Shown here: positions 44,342 to 52,880 of the stretch, piece by piece
How positions within the stretch are numbered: the stretch's first letter is position 1
Layout of the letters: each line of letters opens with the position of its first letter
From: Micromonospora sp. NBC_01813
GTDB taxonomy: Bacteria; Actinomycetota; Actinomycetes; Mycobacteriales; Micromonosporaceae
NCBI RefSeq assembly: GCF_035917335.1
Contig: NZ_CP109067.1
Coordinates: 5,207,001-5,271,000 of the forward strand
DNA: 64,000 bases
Direction of reading: 5' to 3'
Notes under the pieces: model-generated
What the model saw: only the letters and a program-made list of their open reading frames with translations
Database searches by the model: none
Told to the model about the DNA's origin: nothing
Translations under genes and position numbers: made by a program

Positions 44342-44845
44342 TCAGTCGTCGGTGACGATCGACTCAGCGCTGACGGTGCCGTCGGTCGCGGTCGCACCCT
44401 CGACCGACACCGCCGCGCCGACGGCCAACCCGTCGAGATCACCGGGCACCCGGACCGCCGTCGCGTCGTCGGTACGCACGATCACCACCGTCCCGTCGTC
44501 GGTCTCCACGTACACCGTGTCGCCGTCGACCAGCTTGATCGTGCCGACCGTCGGCGGGTCCTCCGCGCCGGTGCTCTGCTGCCCCGTCCCGCCGGCCGGG
44601 CCACCCTCGGCCCCCGGCTGGAACTGCCCGGCCCCCGGCTGGAACTGCCCGGCTCCCGCCTGGCGCTGGCCGGGTCCGGCCACCGCGCCGGCGTCGTCCT
44701 GTGGCACCGCCACGCCGGCGGCGAACCCGCCGGCGACCAGCAGCACGGCGACCAGCCACGGGGTGACCCGGTTGGTCCACGGCCGGGGCGCGGCAGCGGT
44801 CAGCCACTCGGTTTCGTCGCGCACGTCAGCTCCAACAGTTGTCAT
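44342..44845 (-). CDS. Membrane-anchored DUF5666-like protein
   Basis: The 167-residue protein has a short cytoplasmic N-terminus, one membrane helix (VTPWLVAVLLVAGGFAAGV), a Gly/Gln/Pro linker with two copies of PGAGQFQ, and a C-terminal beta domain (TIKLVDGDTVYVETDDGTV; ATAVRVPGDLDGLAVGAAV) like DUF5666. It is the last gene of the leftward ABC exporter operon, 25 bp after the permease, so it may assist export across the envelope. Function inferred from position only. Confidence 0.75.
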   Translation of the reverse strand: MTTVGADVRDETEWLTAAAPRPWTNRVTPWLVAVLLVAGGFAAGVAVPQDDAGAVAGPGQRQAGAGQFQPGAGQFQPGAEGGPAGGTGQQSTGAEDPPTVGTIKLVDGDTVYVETDDGTVVIVRTDDATAVRVPGDLDGLAVGAAVSVEGATATDGTVSAESIVTDD

Positions 44846-44870
44846 CGATCAGTTGCCTGCTCGAACCCGG

Positions 44871-46094
44871 CTACTCGTACCGCAGGGCTTCGATGGGTCG
44901 CAGATTCGCCGCCCGGCGGGCGGGGACGCTGCCGAAGAAGAGCCCGATCGCCACCGACACACCCAGTGCCAGCAGCACCGAACTCGGCACGATCACCGGT
45001 TCCACCCCGACGATGGTGAAGTAACTGCCGATCACCGCGACCGCGACACCCGCCCCGCCACCGAGCGCACTCAGCAGCGTCGCCTCGACGAGGAACTGCG
45101 TCATGATGGTGCCCGGTGGGGCCCCGAGCGCCTTGCGGATACCGATCTCGCGGGTCCGTTCGGTCACCGTCACCAACATGATGTTGGTGATGCCGATCCC
45201 GCCGACCAGCAGGCTGATCGCCGCGACCGCGCCGAGCAGCACGGTGAACGTGTCGGCCGTCGACGCCTGGGTCTCGAGCAGCTGCGACGCGTTCTGAATC
45301 CGGTACGCCTGCCCGGTGCCACCTCCGGTGCCGGTGCCGGCGACCCCGCTGGCGCTGTCGCTCGCGAGCCGGCGGTCCAGGATCGCGCTGACCTGTGCCT
45401 GCGCGGCGTCGACCCGGTCCGGCCCGGTCGCCTCCACCAGCACCGAGCTGATCGAGCCGTACCCGGTCAGTGCCTGACGCACCGCGCTCAGTGGGGCCAC
45501 CACCAGGTCGTTGGCGTCCTGCAGGCCGCCGGAGGAGGTCTTCTCGGCGAGTACGCCGACCACGGTGAACAGGGCGCCGTCGACCATCAACTGGCTGCCC
45601 AGCGGATCCGCCCCGGCGAAGAGTTCGTCGACGACGGTCTGCCCGACGAGCGCCACCCGCCGGCCCTGGGCGACGTCGGCGTCGGTGAACGCGGCGCCCT
45701 CGTCGACCTGCGTGTTCGACGCGGCCAGGTAGCTCGGGTAGCTGCCGACGAACTGGCCGACCGAATGGTCGGCGTCGCCGTAGGTGATCGTCGCCGAGGC
45801 GTTGACCACCGGCGACACCGACCGGACGTCCGGGGCGAGCACCGGATCGTGCAGCGCCTCGGCGACCTCGACGGTCAGGCCGGCGCTGCCGCCGCCGGAC
45901 GCCGACACGGTGATGGTGTTGGTGCCGAGCGCCTCGATCCGGTCGCTGATCGACTGCGCCGAGCCGTTGCCCACCGCGACGAGCAGGATCACCGCCGCCA
46001 CGCCGATCAGGACGCCGAGCGTGGTCAACGCCGACCGCAGCTTGTTCGCGCCGACGCCACGAAACGCGGATCGGACGATCTCTACCGGCCCCAC
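44871..46094 (-). CDS. MacB-type ABC transporter permease
   Basis: The 407-residue permease has an N-terminal helix (ALTTLGVLIGVAAVILLVAVG), a large extracytoplasmic MacB-PCD domain, and a C-terminal FtsX domain of three helices with the conserved ITNIMLVTVTERTREIGIRKALGA segment. Such proteins work by mechanotransmission rather than as channels. The GTG start at 46094 lies inside the ATPase gene (13-bp overlap), showing translational coupling. Confidence 0.92.
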   Translation of the reverse strand: MGPVEIVRSAFRGVGANKLRSALTTLGVLIGVAAVILLVAVGNGSAQSISDRIEALGTNTITVSASGGGSAGLTVEVAEALHDPVLAPDVRSVSPVVNASATITYGDADHSVGQFVGSYPSYLAASNTQVDEGAAFTDADVAQGRRVALVGQTVVDELFAGADPLGSQLMVDGALFTVVGVLAEKTSSGGLQDANDLVVAPLSAVRQALTGYGSISSVLVEATGPDRVDAAQAQVSAILDRRLASDSASGVAGTGTGGGTGQAYRIQNASQLLETQASTADTFTVLLGAVAAISLLVGGIGITNIMLVTVTERTREIGIRKALGAPPGTIMTQFLVEATLLSALGGGAGVAVAVIGSYFTIVGVEPVIVPSSVLLALGVSVAIGLFFGSVPARRAANLRPIEALRYE

Positions 46095-46855
46095 TGGGCA
46101 ACCTCCCGGTACGGCATGCCCACGGTTGGCTGTTCGGCAGTTGGCTGTCCGATCGCGGATCGCCCGTCGTCGGTTCGCCGGTCGTCGGAGACGATCTGCC
46201 CGTCGCGTACCCGCAGCAGCCGGCGGGTCCGGTCGGCCACCTCCGGCTCGTGGGTGATCAGCAGGATGGTGCGGCCGTCCGCGTTCAATCGGTCGAAGAT
46301 GGCCAGCACCTCCTCGGTCGAGCCGGTGTCCAGGTTTCCGGTCGGTTCGTCGGCCAGCACCAGCGCCGGTTCGGTGACCAACGCGCGGGCGACCGCGACC
46401 CGCTGCTGCTGGCCGCCGGAGAGCTGATTCGGCAGGTGCCCGGCCCGACCGGCGAGCCCGACCAGGTCGAGGGCGGCCATCGCCCGGCGCCGTCGGACGG
46501 CCGGGCGGACCCCGGCGTACGCCAGCGGCAGCTCGACGTTCGCCACGGCGGTGGTCCGGGGGATCAGGTTGAACGACTGGAAGACGAAGCCGATCCGCCG
46601 GTTGCGGACCATGGCCAGTTGCCGTTCGGTGAGCCGGCTGACGTCCACCCCGTCGATCAGGTACTGGCCGGTGCTCGGCACGTCCAGGCAGCCGAGGATG
46701 TTCATCAGCGTCGACTTGCCGGAGCCGGACGAGCCCATCACGGCGACGAAGTCACCTCGGTCGATTTGCAGCGACACTCCGCGCAGGGCAGCGACCGCCG
46801 ACTCGCCGACGCCGTACACCTTGGTCACGTCCCGCACCTCCAGGACGGGGTTCAC
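46082..46855 (-). CDS. MacB-type ABC transporter ATPase
   Basis: The 257-residue ATPase has Walker A (GSSGSGKST), Q-loop (VFQSFNLIPR), signature (LSGGQQQRVAVARAL), Walker B (LVLADEPTGNLD) and H-loop (LLITHEPEVA). It is of the LolD/MacB group that powers FtsX-type permeases. GTG 46855 overlaps the adaptor gene's stop by four bases. The C-terminal 30 residues are a low-complexity extension. Confidence 0.94.
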   Translation of the reverse strand: MNPVLEVRDVTKVYGVGESAVAALRGVSLQIDRGDFVAVMGSSGSGKSTLMNILGCLDVPSTGQYLIDGVDVSRLTERQLAMVRNRRIGFVFQSFNLIPRTTAVANVELPLAYAGVRPAVRRRRAMAALDLVGLAGRAGHLPNQLSGGQQQRVAVARALVTEPALVLADEPTGNLDTGSTEEVLAIFDRLNADGRTILLITHEPEVADRTRRLLRVRDGQIVSDDRRTDDGRSAIGQPTAEQPTVGMPYREVAQWGR

Positions 46856-48159
46856 CGGCCGCCTCCGCCCGGACCGCCGCCGCCGGTCAAACCGCCGCCG
46901 CCGGGGAAGCCGCCCCCGCCGGTCAAACCGCCGCCGCCGGGAAAGCCACCGCCGCCGGGGAAGCCGCCGGTCCCGCTCTCCGACTCGGTGGGAATGGTGA
47001 TCACCACCTGTTCGCCGGCGGTCAGCCCGGAGACGATCTCCACCGCGTCGTCGCCCCGCAGGCCGACTTCGACGGTACGGCTGACCTGCGCGCCGTCCAC
47101 CAGCACGGTGACCGACTGCCGGGCACCGGTGCCGGTCAACGCCGCAGCGCTGACGGTCAGCACGTCCACCGCCTCGCCCACGACCACGGTCGCCTCCACG
47201 GTCTGCCCGGGCCGGACGCCGTCGGGCACCGAGTCCAGGTCGAGGGTGATCGGATAGCTGACCACCCCGTTGGTGGTGGTGGCGTTCGGATCGATGACAC
47301 CGACGGTCGCGGTGGCCTCGGCGTCGGCGAGCGCGTTCCACTGGACGGTCGCCGGCTGGCCGACCTCGAGCTGCACCGCGTCGGTTTCCGACACCGAGGC
47401 GGTGACCTCCAGGCTGGTCAGGTCGGCGAGATCGACGAACCCGCTGGCCGAGGACGACGATCCGGTCGTCTCCGCACCGGCCGACGCCGACCCGGTCCCG
47501 CCGCCAGCTGACGACGTGCCGGTGCCGCCGCCGGACGACGCACCGACGCTGCCGTTGACCGCGACGACCGTACCGGCCATCGGGGCCACCAGCGTCGTGC
47601 CGTCGACGGCCGCCTGCGCCTCGGTGAACGCGAGTTGCGCGTCGGCCACCTCGGACTCGGCGTCGGCCGTGGACTCACCGGCGGACTCGGCGGTGTCGAG
47701 GGCGTCCCGCGCGGCGTCGAGGTTGGCCTGCGCGGCGTCCAGTTCCCGCTGGGCCACCGCGTCGTCGACCCGGGCGAGGACCGCACCCTCGTCGACCTGG
47801 TCGCCGACGGCCACCAGGATCTCGGTCACCGTGCCGCTGGTGACGAAGTCGGCGACCGCCGTCTTCGCGCTGCGTACCGAGCCGGAGGCGGTGACCGTCG
47901 CGGTCACCGTGGCCTGCCCGACGGTGACGGTCGCGGTGTCCGACAGGTCGGCGGCAGCGGCGGTGTCGGTGCCGACCACTGTGTAGTAGGTCCAGCCGAG
48001 CGTGCCGAGCACCGCCAGGGCGAGTACGGCGTTGATGATCAGCGGCCGACGACGGCCGGCGAGGTGGCGCACAGGCATGGCGGACAGCTTGTGGTGGCCG
48101 CCTCGACGTGACCTCGGTGCCGGCTCGGTGAAAGCTGGCAATCCACTGGTGGGTTCCAT
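46852..48159 (-). CDS. Membrane fusion (HlyD-type) adaptor, second of two
   Basis: The 435-residue adaptor has one N-terminal helix (LIINAVLALAVLGTLGWTYY), a biotinyl-lipoyl-like half (VAVGDQVDEGAVLARVD), a short helical hairpin (ELDAAQANLDAARDALDTAE), the returning half, and beta-barrel and membrane-proximal domains. The last 40 residues are Gly-rich GFPGGGG/GLTGGGG repeats, an odd ending. It would link the MacB-type pump to the envelope exterior. Its ATG overlaps the first adaptor's stop. Confidence 0.9.
   Translation of the reverse strand: MEPTSGLPAFTEPAPRSRRGGHHKLSAMPVRHLAGRRRPLIINAVLALAVLGTLGWTYYTVVGTDTAAAADLSDTATVTVGQATVTATVTASGSVRSAKTAVADFVTSGTVTEILVAVGDQVDEGAVLARVDDAVAQRELDAAQANLDAARDALDTAESAGESTADAESEVADAQLAFTEAQAAVDGTTLVAPMAGTVVAVNGSVGASSGGGTGTSSAGGGTGSASAGAETTGSSSSASGFVDLADLTSLEVTASVSETDAVQLEVGQPATVQWNALADAEATATVGVIDPNATTTNGVVSYPITLDLDSVPDGVRPGQTVEATVVVGEAVDVLTVSAAALTGTGARQSVTVLVDGAQVSRTVEVGLRGDDAVEIVSGLTAGEQVVITIPTESESGTGGFPGGGGFPGGGGLTGGGGFPGGGGLTGGGGPGGGGR
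46860..46975. repeat. Tandem repeats coding a Gly-Phe-Pro tail
   Basis: Units of 15 and 30 bp recur at the 3' end of the adaptor gene, encoding alternating GGGGFP and GGGGLT blocks. Copies are nearly identical, so the tract is probably variable between strains. Confidence 0.75.
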
Positions 48160-49577
48160 CAGCCACCGACCACTTCGTCGCCGACGGCCAGCCCGTCGGT
48201 CACCTCGACGTACTGGTCACCACGGATACCCACGGTCACCACCCGCTCCTGCCGGGCACCGGTCCCGTCCGGTACGACGACGACGTCCTCTCCGTCTGGG
48301 CCAAGGCCGACCGCGGTGATCGGAAGCCGTACCACGTCGGCAACCTCGTCGACGACGATCCGTACGCCGGCGCTCTGGCCGACCAGCAGTCCGGCCGGGA
48401 TGTCGTCGAAGTCGACGATCACCCCGTAGCGCACCATCTGGCCGTCGACGCCGCCCACCGGGTCGACCTGGCTGAGGCGGGCGGGAAACTCCTCATCCGG
48501 CCGGGTCGCCACCGTGACGACGGCCGACTGGCCGGCCACCAACCGCGCGGCGTCGGCTTCGGGAAAGCTCGCCGTCACCTGCATCTCGGCGACCGCGGCG
48601 AGCTCGATGAAGGTGCCGCCGGCCCGTACCGTGCTGCCGATGGCGCCCGAGACGCCGAGCACCTTGCCGTCGATCGGGGCGCTGATCACCGTACCGGCGA
48701 GGTCGTCCTCGGCCGCGGCGAGCCGCAACTGGGCCGCGGTGACCTGCTGCCGGGCCCGCAGCACCGGGTCGCCGCCGGACCCGCCTCCGGCCGCGTCGCC
48801 GGGCCCGCTCCCAGTTCCGGTCCCGCCGGCGCCGGTGCTCCCGTCCGGAGCCGCGCCGCAGCCGGTATCGGTGCCAGGCTGCCCACCTGAGCCGGTCGTG
48901 GGCGCGGTCGGCGCGCTGGCTGACGGATTCGCTGGTGCACCGGTCGGCGTCGGGGTCGGAGTCGGTGATCCGGCCGGGACGGACGCGGTGGGTGACGGCG
49001 TCGGCGTCGTGCCGACCGTCGGAGACGGATCGGGGCTGGCCGACCCGGTCGCGCCCGGCGTCGGGCTGGCGGTGGGGTCCGGCGCGGTCCAGGCTGCGAG
49101 GGCGGCCGTCGGGCACCCGGAGCCGGCTCCGGTGTCCGTGTCCGCGTCGTCCGCCTGCGCGTCCGCCTGCGCGTCCGACTGCGTGGTGACCAGGGCTTCC
49201 TGCGCCGCCGTCAACGCCTCCTGCGCCTGTTCGACAGCTTCCGTCGCATCGCTGTCGTCGATCGCGGCGAGCACGTCACCGGCGGCGACGTCCTGCCCGA
49301 GCCGTACGTCGAGCTGGGTCACCGTACCCGCCACCCCGAAGCCGAGCTGGCGGTCCTCGGCCGGTTCGACGGCACCCGTGGCGGCGACCGCCACGGTCAC
49401 CGTCCCCCGGTCGACCTGCACGGTGGCTACCGGGACGGCGTCGTCGGCGCTGGTCGGGCCGGCGAACGCGTAGGCGACGGCGCCCGCCGTGACCAGCGTC
49501 GCGCCCGCCGCCACGGCGACGAGCCGGCGGGTTGTGGGCAGCCGTCTGAGCGGCGACCACCTGGGGCCGAGTTCCAT
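48159..49577 (-). CDS. Membrane fusion (HlyD-type) adaptor, first of two
   Basis: ATG 49577 gives a 472-residue adaptor with an N-terminal helix (LVAVAAGATLVTAGAVAYAF), lipoyl-like halves (LDVRLGQDVAAGDVLAAID and APIDGKVLGVSG), and barrel domains. Between the two arms of the helical hairpin lies an insertion of about 130 residues rich in Pro, Thr, Ser, Gly and Asp (TPTPSPTASVPAGSPTPTPT) with two cysteines. Ordinary adaptors have only coiled coil there. It is the first gene of the operon adaptor - adaptor - ATPase - permease - DUF5666. Confidence 0.88.
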   Translation of the reverse strand: MELGPRWSPLRRLPTTRRLVAVAAGATLVTAGAVAYAFAGPTSADDAVPVATVQVDRGTVTVAVAATGAVEPAEDRQLGFGVAGTVTQLDVRLGQDVAAGDVLAAIDDSDATEAVEQAQEALTAAQEALVTTQSDAQADAQADDADTDTGAGSGCPTAALAAWTAPDPTASPTPGATGSASPDPSPTVGTTPTPSPTASVPAGSPTPTPTPTGAPANPSASAPTAPTTGSGGQPGTDTGCGAAPDGSTGAGGTGTGSGPGDAAGGGSGGDPVLRARQQVTAAQLRLAAAEDDLAGTVISAPIDGKVLGVSGAIGSTVRAGGTFIELAAVAEMQVTASFPEADAARLVAGQSAVVTVATRPDEEFPARLSQVDPVGGVDGQMVRYGVIVDFDDIPAGLLVGQSAGVRIVVDEVADVVRLPITAVGLGPDGEDVVVVPDGTGARQERVVTVGIRGDQYVEVTDGLAVGDEVVGG

Positions 49578-49627
49578 GAGGCGGCAGTGTTCCGGTGTCG
49601 GCTCAGGACCGGCTCGGCGCCACCTCG

Positions 49628-49766
49628 GGGTTTGCTGGGAACCTCCCATCACTGACCGCGATACCCAGCGCGGTCACAGCAAACCCTGACGTGGCGCGGA
49701 GGTTCGCCAGGTCTGCTGGCCCCCGCACCGGCGACGACCGTCGCGGGCGCTCCTGATGGGAGGGTT
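49628..49766. promoter_or_regulatory. Nested inverted repeats in a divergent promoter
   Basis: Two inverted repeats interleave between the exporter operon and the lipoprotein gene: GGGTTTGCTG (49628-49637) with CAGCAAACCC (49677-49686), and CCTCCCATCA (49642-49651) with TGATGGGAGG (49754-49763). The latter's right arm includes the lipoprotein's ribosome binding site. They could be operators or an RNA structure. Confidence 0.45.
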
Positions 49767-49771
49767 TCACC

Positions 49772-50407
49772 GTGCGCATCGCGCTCAGTCGTTCGATGTG
49801 GGGCGCGGCCGGGGGCATCTGCCTGCTGCTGCTCGCCGCCTGCGGAGAGTCCGACACGGACTCCGGTGGTGACGCTGCTGCCGGCGGCACCAACGCAATG
49901 ACCGCGTACGTCGAGTGCCTTCAGGAGAACGGGATCGAGGGTGCGGAGGTTCCCGAGGGCGGAGGCGGCTTCCCAGGTGGGATGCAGTCGGGGCAGCCCG
50001 GTGACCGGCCGTCCGGGTTCCCGTCGGGAGCTCCGGATGGCTTCCCGTCCGGAGCGCCATCTGGGTTCCCGTCGGGAGCGCCGTCCGGGTTCCCGTCCGG
50101 AGGTCCGGGCGAGGCAGGGCCGGGCGGCGGCCGGATGGGTGGCGGATTCGCCGACATGCTGCGGCCCGACGGCGTCGACGACGAGACCTGGGCAGCGGCG
50201 CAGGAGGCGTGTCAGTCCGAACTGCCGACCGGCGGTGCCGGTGGCCCTCGCGGCGACGCCGGCACTGGAGCCGATGGCAGCGACGACGCGGCGTACCGCA
50301 ACTGTCTGGCCGAGCGGGACGTCGAGTGGGCCGCCGACCTGGACGAGTCGGATCCGGTGATCGCCGAGGCGCTCGAAGCGTGCGCGCCGCTACAGCCGGC
50401 CGAGTGA
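49772..50407 (+). CDS. Lipoprotein with GFPSGAPS repeats
   Basis: The 211-residue precursor starts at GTG 49772, eight bases after GGGAGG. A lipoprotein signal ends in LAAC. The mature protein has a Cys-containing N-terminal stretch (AYVECLQENGIEG), a central tract with four GFPSGAP-type repeats and Gly-rich flanks, and a C-terminal helical part with Cys residues (AAQEACQSELP; AYRNCLAERD; ALEACAPL). It diverges from the exporter operon and may work with it at the outer membrane face. Function unknown. Confidence 0.8.
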   Translation: MRIALSRSMWGAAGGICLLLLAACGESDTDSGGDAAAGGTNAMTAYVECLQENGIEGAEVPEGGGGFPGGMQSGQPGDRPSGFPSGAPDGFPSGAPSGFPSGAPSGFPSGGPGEAGPGGGRMGGGFADMLRPDGVDDETWAAAQEACQSELPTGGAGGPRGDAGTGADGSDDAAYRNCLAERDVEWAADLDESDPVIAEALEACAPLQPAE

Positions 50408-50421
50408 CCGGGTGAGACCAG

Positions 50422-50451
50422 CCGGCCCGACCAGCTGGCTGGTCGGGCCGG
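50422..50451. terminator. Bidirectional terminator
   Basis: CCGGCCCGACCAG (50422-50434) and CTGGTCGGGCCGG (50439-50451) form a perfect 13-bp stem with a four-base loop between convergent genes. Confidence 0.85.
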
Positions 50452-50464
50452 TCGGCCCGACCTG

Positions 50465-51388
50465 CTACCGGTCGGTCGGCGACGCGGCGAAGGTCTCACG
50501 AAGCGCCGGTTCGAGCGACCGGCCGGTCACCGGCTCGATGAACAGCTCAGCGAGGAGAACATCGGCAAGATAGGCCGGATTGAGGCCGGACTCTTTGCCG
50601 GCAAGCGCCTGCAACCCGCCACCGAGTCGGAGCATGGCTCGCACCGCGCCGGCCGGCAGCCGGCTGACCGATCGAGGTCGGTCGACCACATCGGCGATCC
50701 GCGCGATCATCTCGGCCCAGGTGAGGTTCTCGTCGGCGACCGGAATGTCCGTACCGCTGGCTTGTTCCAGCGCGGCTTCCGCGGCCTCGGCGACGCTGCG
50801 TGCCGAGGCCGCGGCGGTCCCGCCGACCGGCACCACCAGGGGTGCCCGAGACCTTGCCCACCGGTCCAGCGGGCCGGCCCAGTTCGGCAGCCGGTCGCCG
50901 GCCCGACCGAAGACGAATGGCAGCTCCAGCACCGCGACCGGCAGTTCGGCGCCGGCGGCTGCCCGGCCCTCGCTGGCCTGCTCCAGCCGGCAGCGGACGT
51001 ACACATGCCGGTCCGCCAGGCGCCACTGCGGACGGAGCCGGTCGTAGTAGGTGTAGTACGAGCCGAGAATCACGCCACGGGTCAGACCCTCGTGGCGGGC
51101 GGCAGTGAACACGCGTACCACCGGATCGACGATCTCACGGCGGAGCACGGGATGGATCGGCTTCCGGAGCACCCGTTGGTCATCGGCGCGGGTGCCGTAC
51201 ACGACACCGTCGTGACCGGCGAGCAGCTGTCGTAGTTCGTCGACCGAGGCAGCCTCGACATCGAGCGCCTGGTCGACACCGGGACGGTCGGTACGCGCCA
51301 CCGTGGTCACGGTGTGTCCCCGCTCGCGCAACCGCTGCACGACATGGGCACCGATCAGACCAGTGCCGCCCACCACCAGGATCTTCAT
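50465..51388 (-). CDS. NAD-dependent epimerase/dehydratase-like protein
   Basis: The 307-residue protein starts MKILVVGGTGLIGAHVVQRL, an NAD(P)-binding Rossmann fold with the extended SDR glycine motif, and contains GVILGSYYTYYDRLRP and LELPFVFGRAGDRLP. The usual YxxxK is not clear, so it may be an atypical extended SDR. GAGAGG precedes ATG 51388. It lies 50 bp after the hydrolase-fusion gene on the same strand, so it is probably cotranscribed. Substrate unknown. Confidence 0.85.
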   Translation of the reverse strand: MKILVVGGTGLIGAHVVQRLRERGHTVTTVARTDRPGVDQALDVEAASVDELRQLLAGHDGVVYGTRADDQRVLRKPIHPVLRREIVDPVVRVFTAARHEGLTRGVILGSYYTYYDRLRPQWRLADRHVYVRCRLEQASEGRAAAGAELPVAVLELPFVFGRAGDRLPNWAGPLDRWARSRAPLVVPVGGTAAASARSVAEAAEAALEQASGTDIPVADENLTWAEMIARIADVVDRPRSVSRLPAGAVRAMLRLGGGLQALAGKESGLNPAYLADVLLAELFIEPVTGRSLEPALRETFAASPTDR

Positions 51389-51438
51389 GTTGCCTCTCCG
51401 CTGCGGTCGTCCGGGCAGCGCGGCATCGTCCGCGCGTC

Positions 51439-52674
51439 TCACTCGGCCAGAAAGGCATCGATCCGGGCCAGGAACTCGGGCCACGCCGGCTCCGACGCGG
51501 TAAGCAAGTGGTTACGGCTGTCCAGCAGGACCAGTTGGCTGTCCGGAATGAGCGTCGCGAGCTCGCTGGCCTGCGAGATAGGCACTCGCACGTCGTCACT
51601 GGAGTGCAGAATCAGCGTCGGACACTGCACCCGGTGGGCGATGTCCGACACATCGATCTTGGCGAACTCCTCCAGGAAACGGACCCCGTTGGCCGGCGAC
51701 GTCGTCCGGCGCTGAAAACTGATGAACTCCTCCAGCTCCTCCGGAGTGCCCTCGGGCAGAAACTGGGCCGCGAAGACGCCGAGAAAGCTCGGATCCTGAT
51801 GTGTCCAGCCGACCCGGGCCAGGTTCAGGTCCAGGGCGGCTTCGTCCCGCTCGGCCTGGTCACGCGCCCGGATCTGGCGCCCCCGGGCGTACGCGCCAGC
51901 GAGGATCAGCCGACTGACACGTTCGGGGCGGCGGACGGCGTACGCCACCGCGACCGCGCCGCCCTGCGACACCCCGAGCAGCGGGAAGCGGTCCAGCCCC
52001 ACCGCCTCGACCAGGGTTTCCAGGTCGTCCACCCAGTCGTCGAAGGAGAAGCTCGGCACCTCCCAGTCCGACATACCGCAGCCCCGCTCGTCGTAGCGGA
52101 TCAGCTGCCGGTCCCGGGCCAGGCCGCTGAGCCAGTGCGACCAGACCGGGGTCGTCCATTCCAGATCGAGGTGGGTCATCCAGTTGGCCGCCTTGAGTAG
52201 CGGCGGGCCGGATCCGACAGTGGCGTAGGCGATCCGGGTGCCGTCGTCGGCCCGGCAGAACCGGACGATCTGTCGGTCCGCGCCGACCGGCGGGCCCGCG
52301 TCCGACCGGCGTCCGGCGTCTGTCCGGCGCTCCGATCCGGACGTACGGGGCAACGGAACGACCGTCACCTCGCCCACGAACTGGTAGCCCCGCCGATGCA
52401 CGGTGCGGATCAACTGCTGTCGGCGGCCGGTGTCGTCGATGGCCAGCCGGGCGGTCCGCAACGCGGTGGTCAGGGCGGCCTCGCTGACGAAGCGGTCGCC
52501 CCACACCTTGTCCAGCAGTTCGTTCTTCGTCACCACCTGGTCGCGGTGTTCGATCAGGTAGTGCAGCAGGTCGAGAGCCCGGGGCTCGACGTGGACCGGC
52601 GTGCCGGCGTGGCGGAGCTGGTAGCGGGCCATGTCCAGTTCGTACTCGCCGAAGCAATAGGTGTCGCCGGCCAT
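51439..52674 (-). CDS. Winged-helix regulator fused to an alpha/beta hydrolase
   Basis: The 411-residue protein has an N-terminal OmpR/CadC-type winged helix (YELDMARYQLRHAG; ALDLLHYLIEHRDQVVTK; VHRRGYQFVGEV) over residues 1-105, an Arg/Asp linker, then an alpha/beta hydrolase. The hydrolase triad is visible: nucleophile Ser in LLGVSQGGAVAVA (near residue 236), acid in LHSSDDVRVPIS, His in LLDSRNHLL. The design suggests a one-component regulator in which the hydrolase senses or consumes a small ester or lactone ligand (inference). It is oriented with the epimerase gene downstream. Confidence 0.88.
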   Translation of the reverse strand: MAGDTYCFGEYELDMARYQLRHAGTPVHVEPRALDLLHYLIEHRDQVVTKNELLDKVWGDRFVSEAALTTALRTARLAIDDTGRRQQLIRTVHRRGYQFVGEVTVVPLPRTSGSERRTDAGRRSDAGPPVGADRQIVRFCRADDGTRIAYATVGSGPPLLKAANWMTHLDLEWTTPVWSHWLSGLARDRQLIRYDERGCGMSDWEVPSFSFDDWVDDLETLVEAVGLDRFPLLGVSQGGAVAVAYAVRRPERVSRLILAGAYARGRQIRARDQAERDEAALDLNLARVGWTHQDPSFLGVFAAQFLPEGTPEELEEFISFQRRTTSPANGVRFLEEFAKIDVSDIAHRVQCPTLILHSSDDVRVPISQASELATLIPDSQLVLLDSRNHLLTASEPAWPEFLARIDAFLAE

Positions 52675-52880
52675 CGGCGTAGCCTACCGCCTGCACCCGC
52701 CGAACCGGCCGTCGGATGATCATGGGCGGAGTTCGACTGTTTCAGTCCGGACAGATTCGCTGTAAGATATCGGTCAGAAGTCGTGTGACGGTGGGCACAA
52801 TCCACTTCCTCATATTCTCCTCAGACAATCCTTGGATTGCCCTCAGGAATTCAGCGGAAGCAGCGTTCAAACTCACGTCC

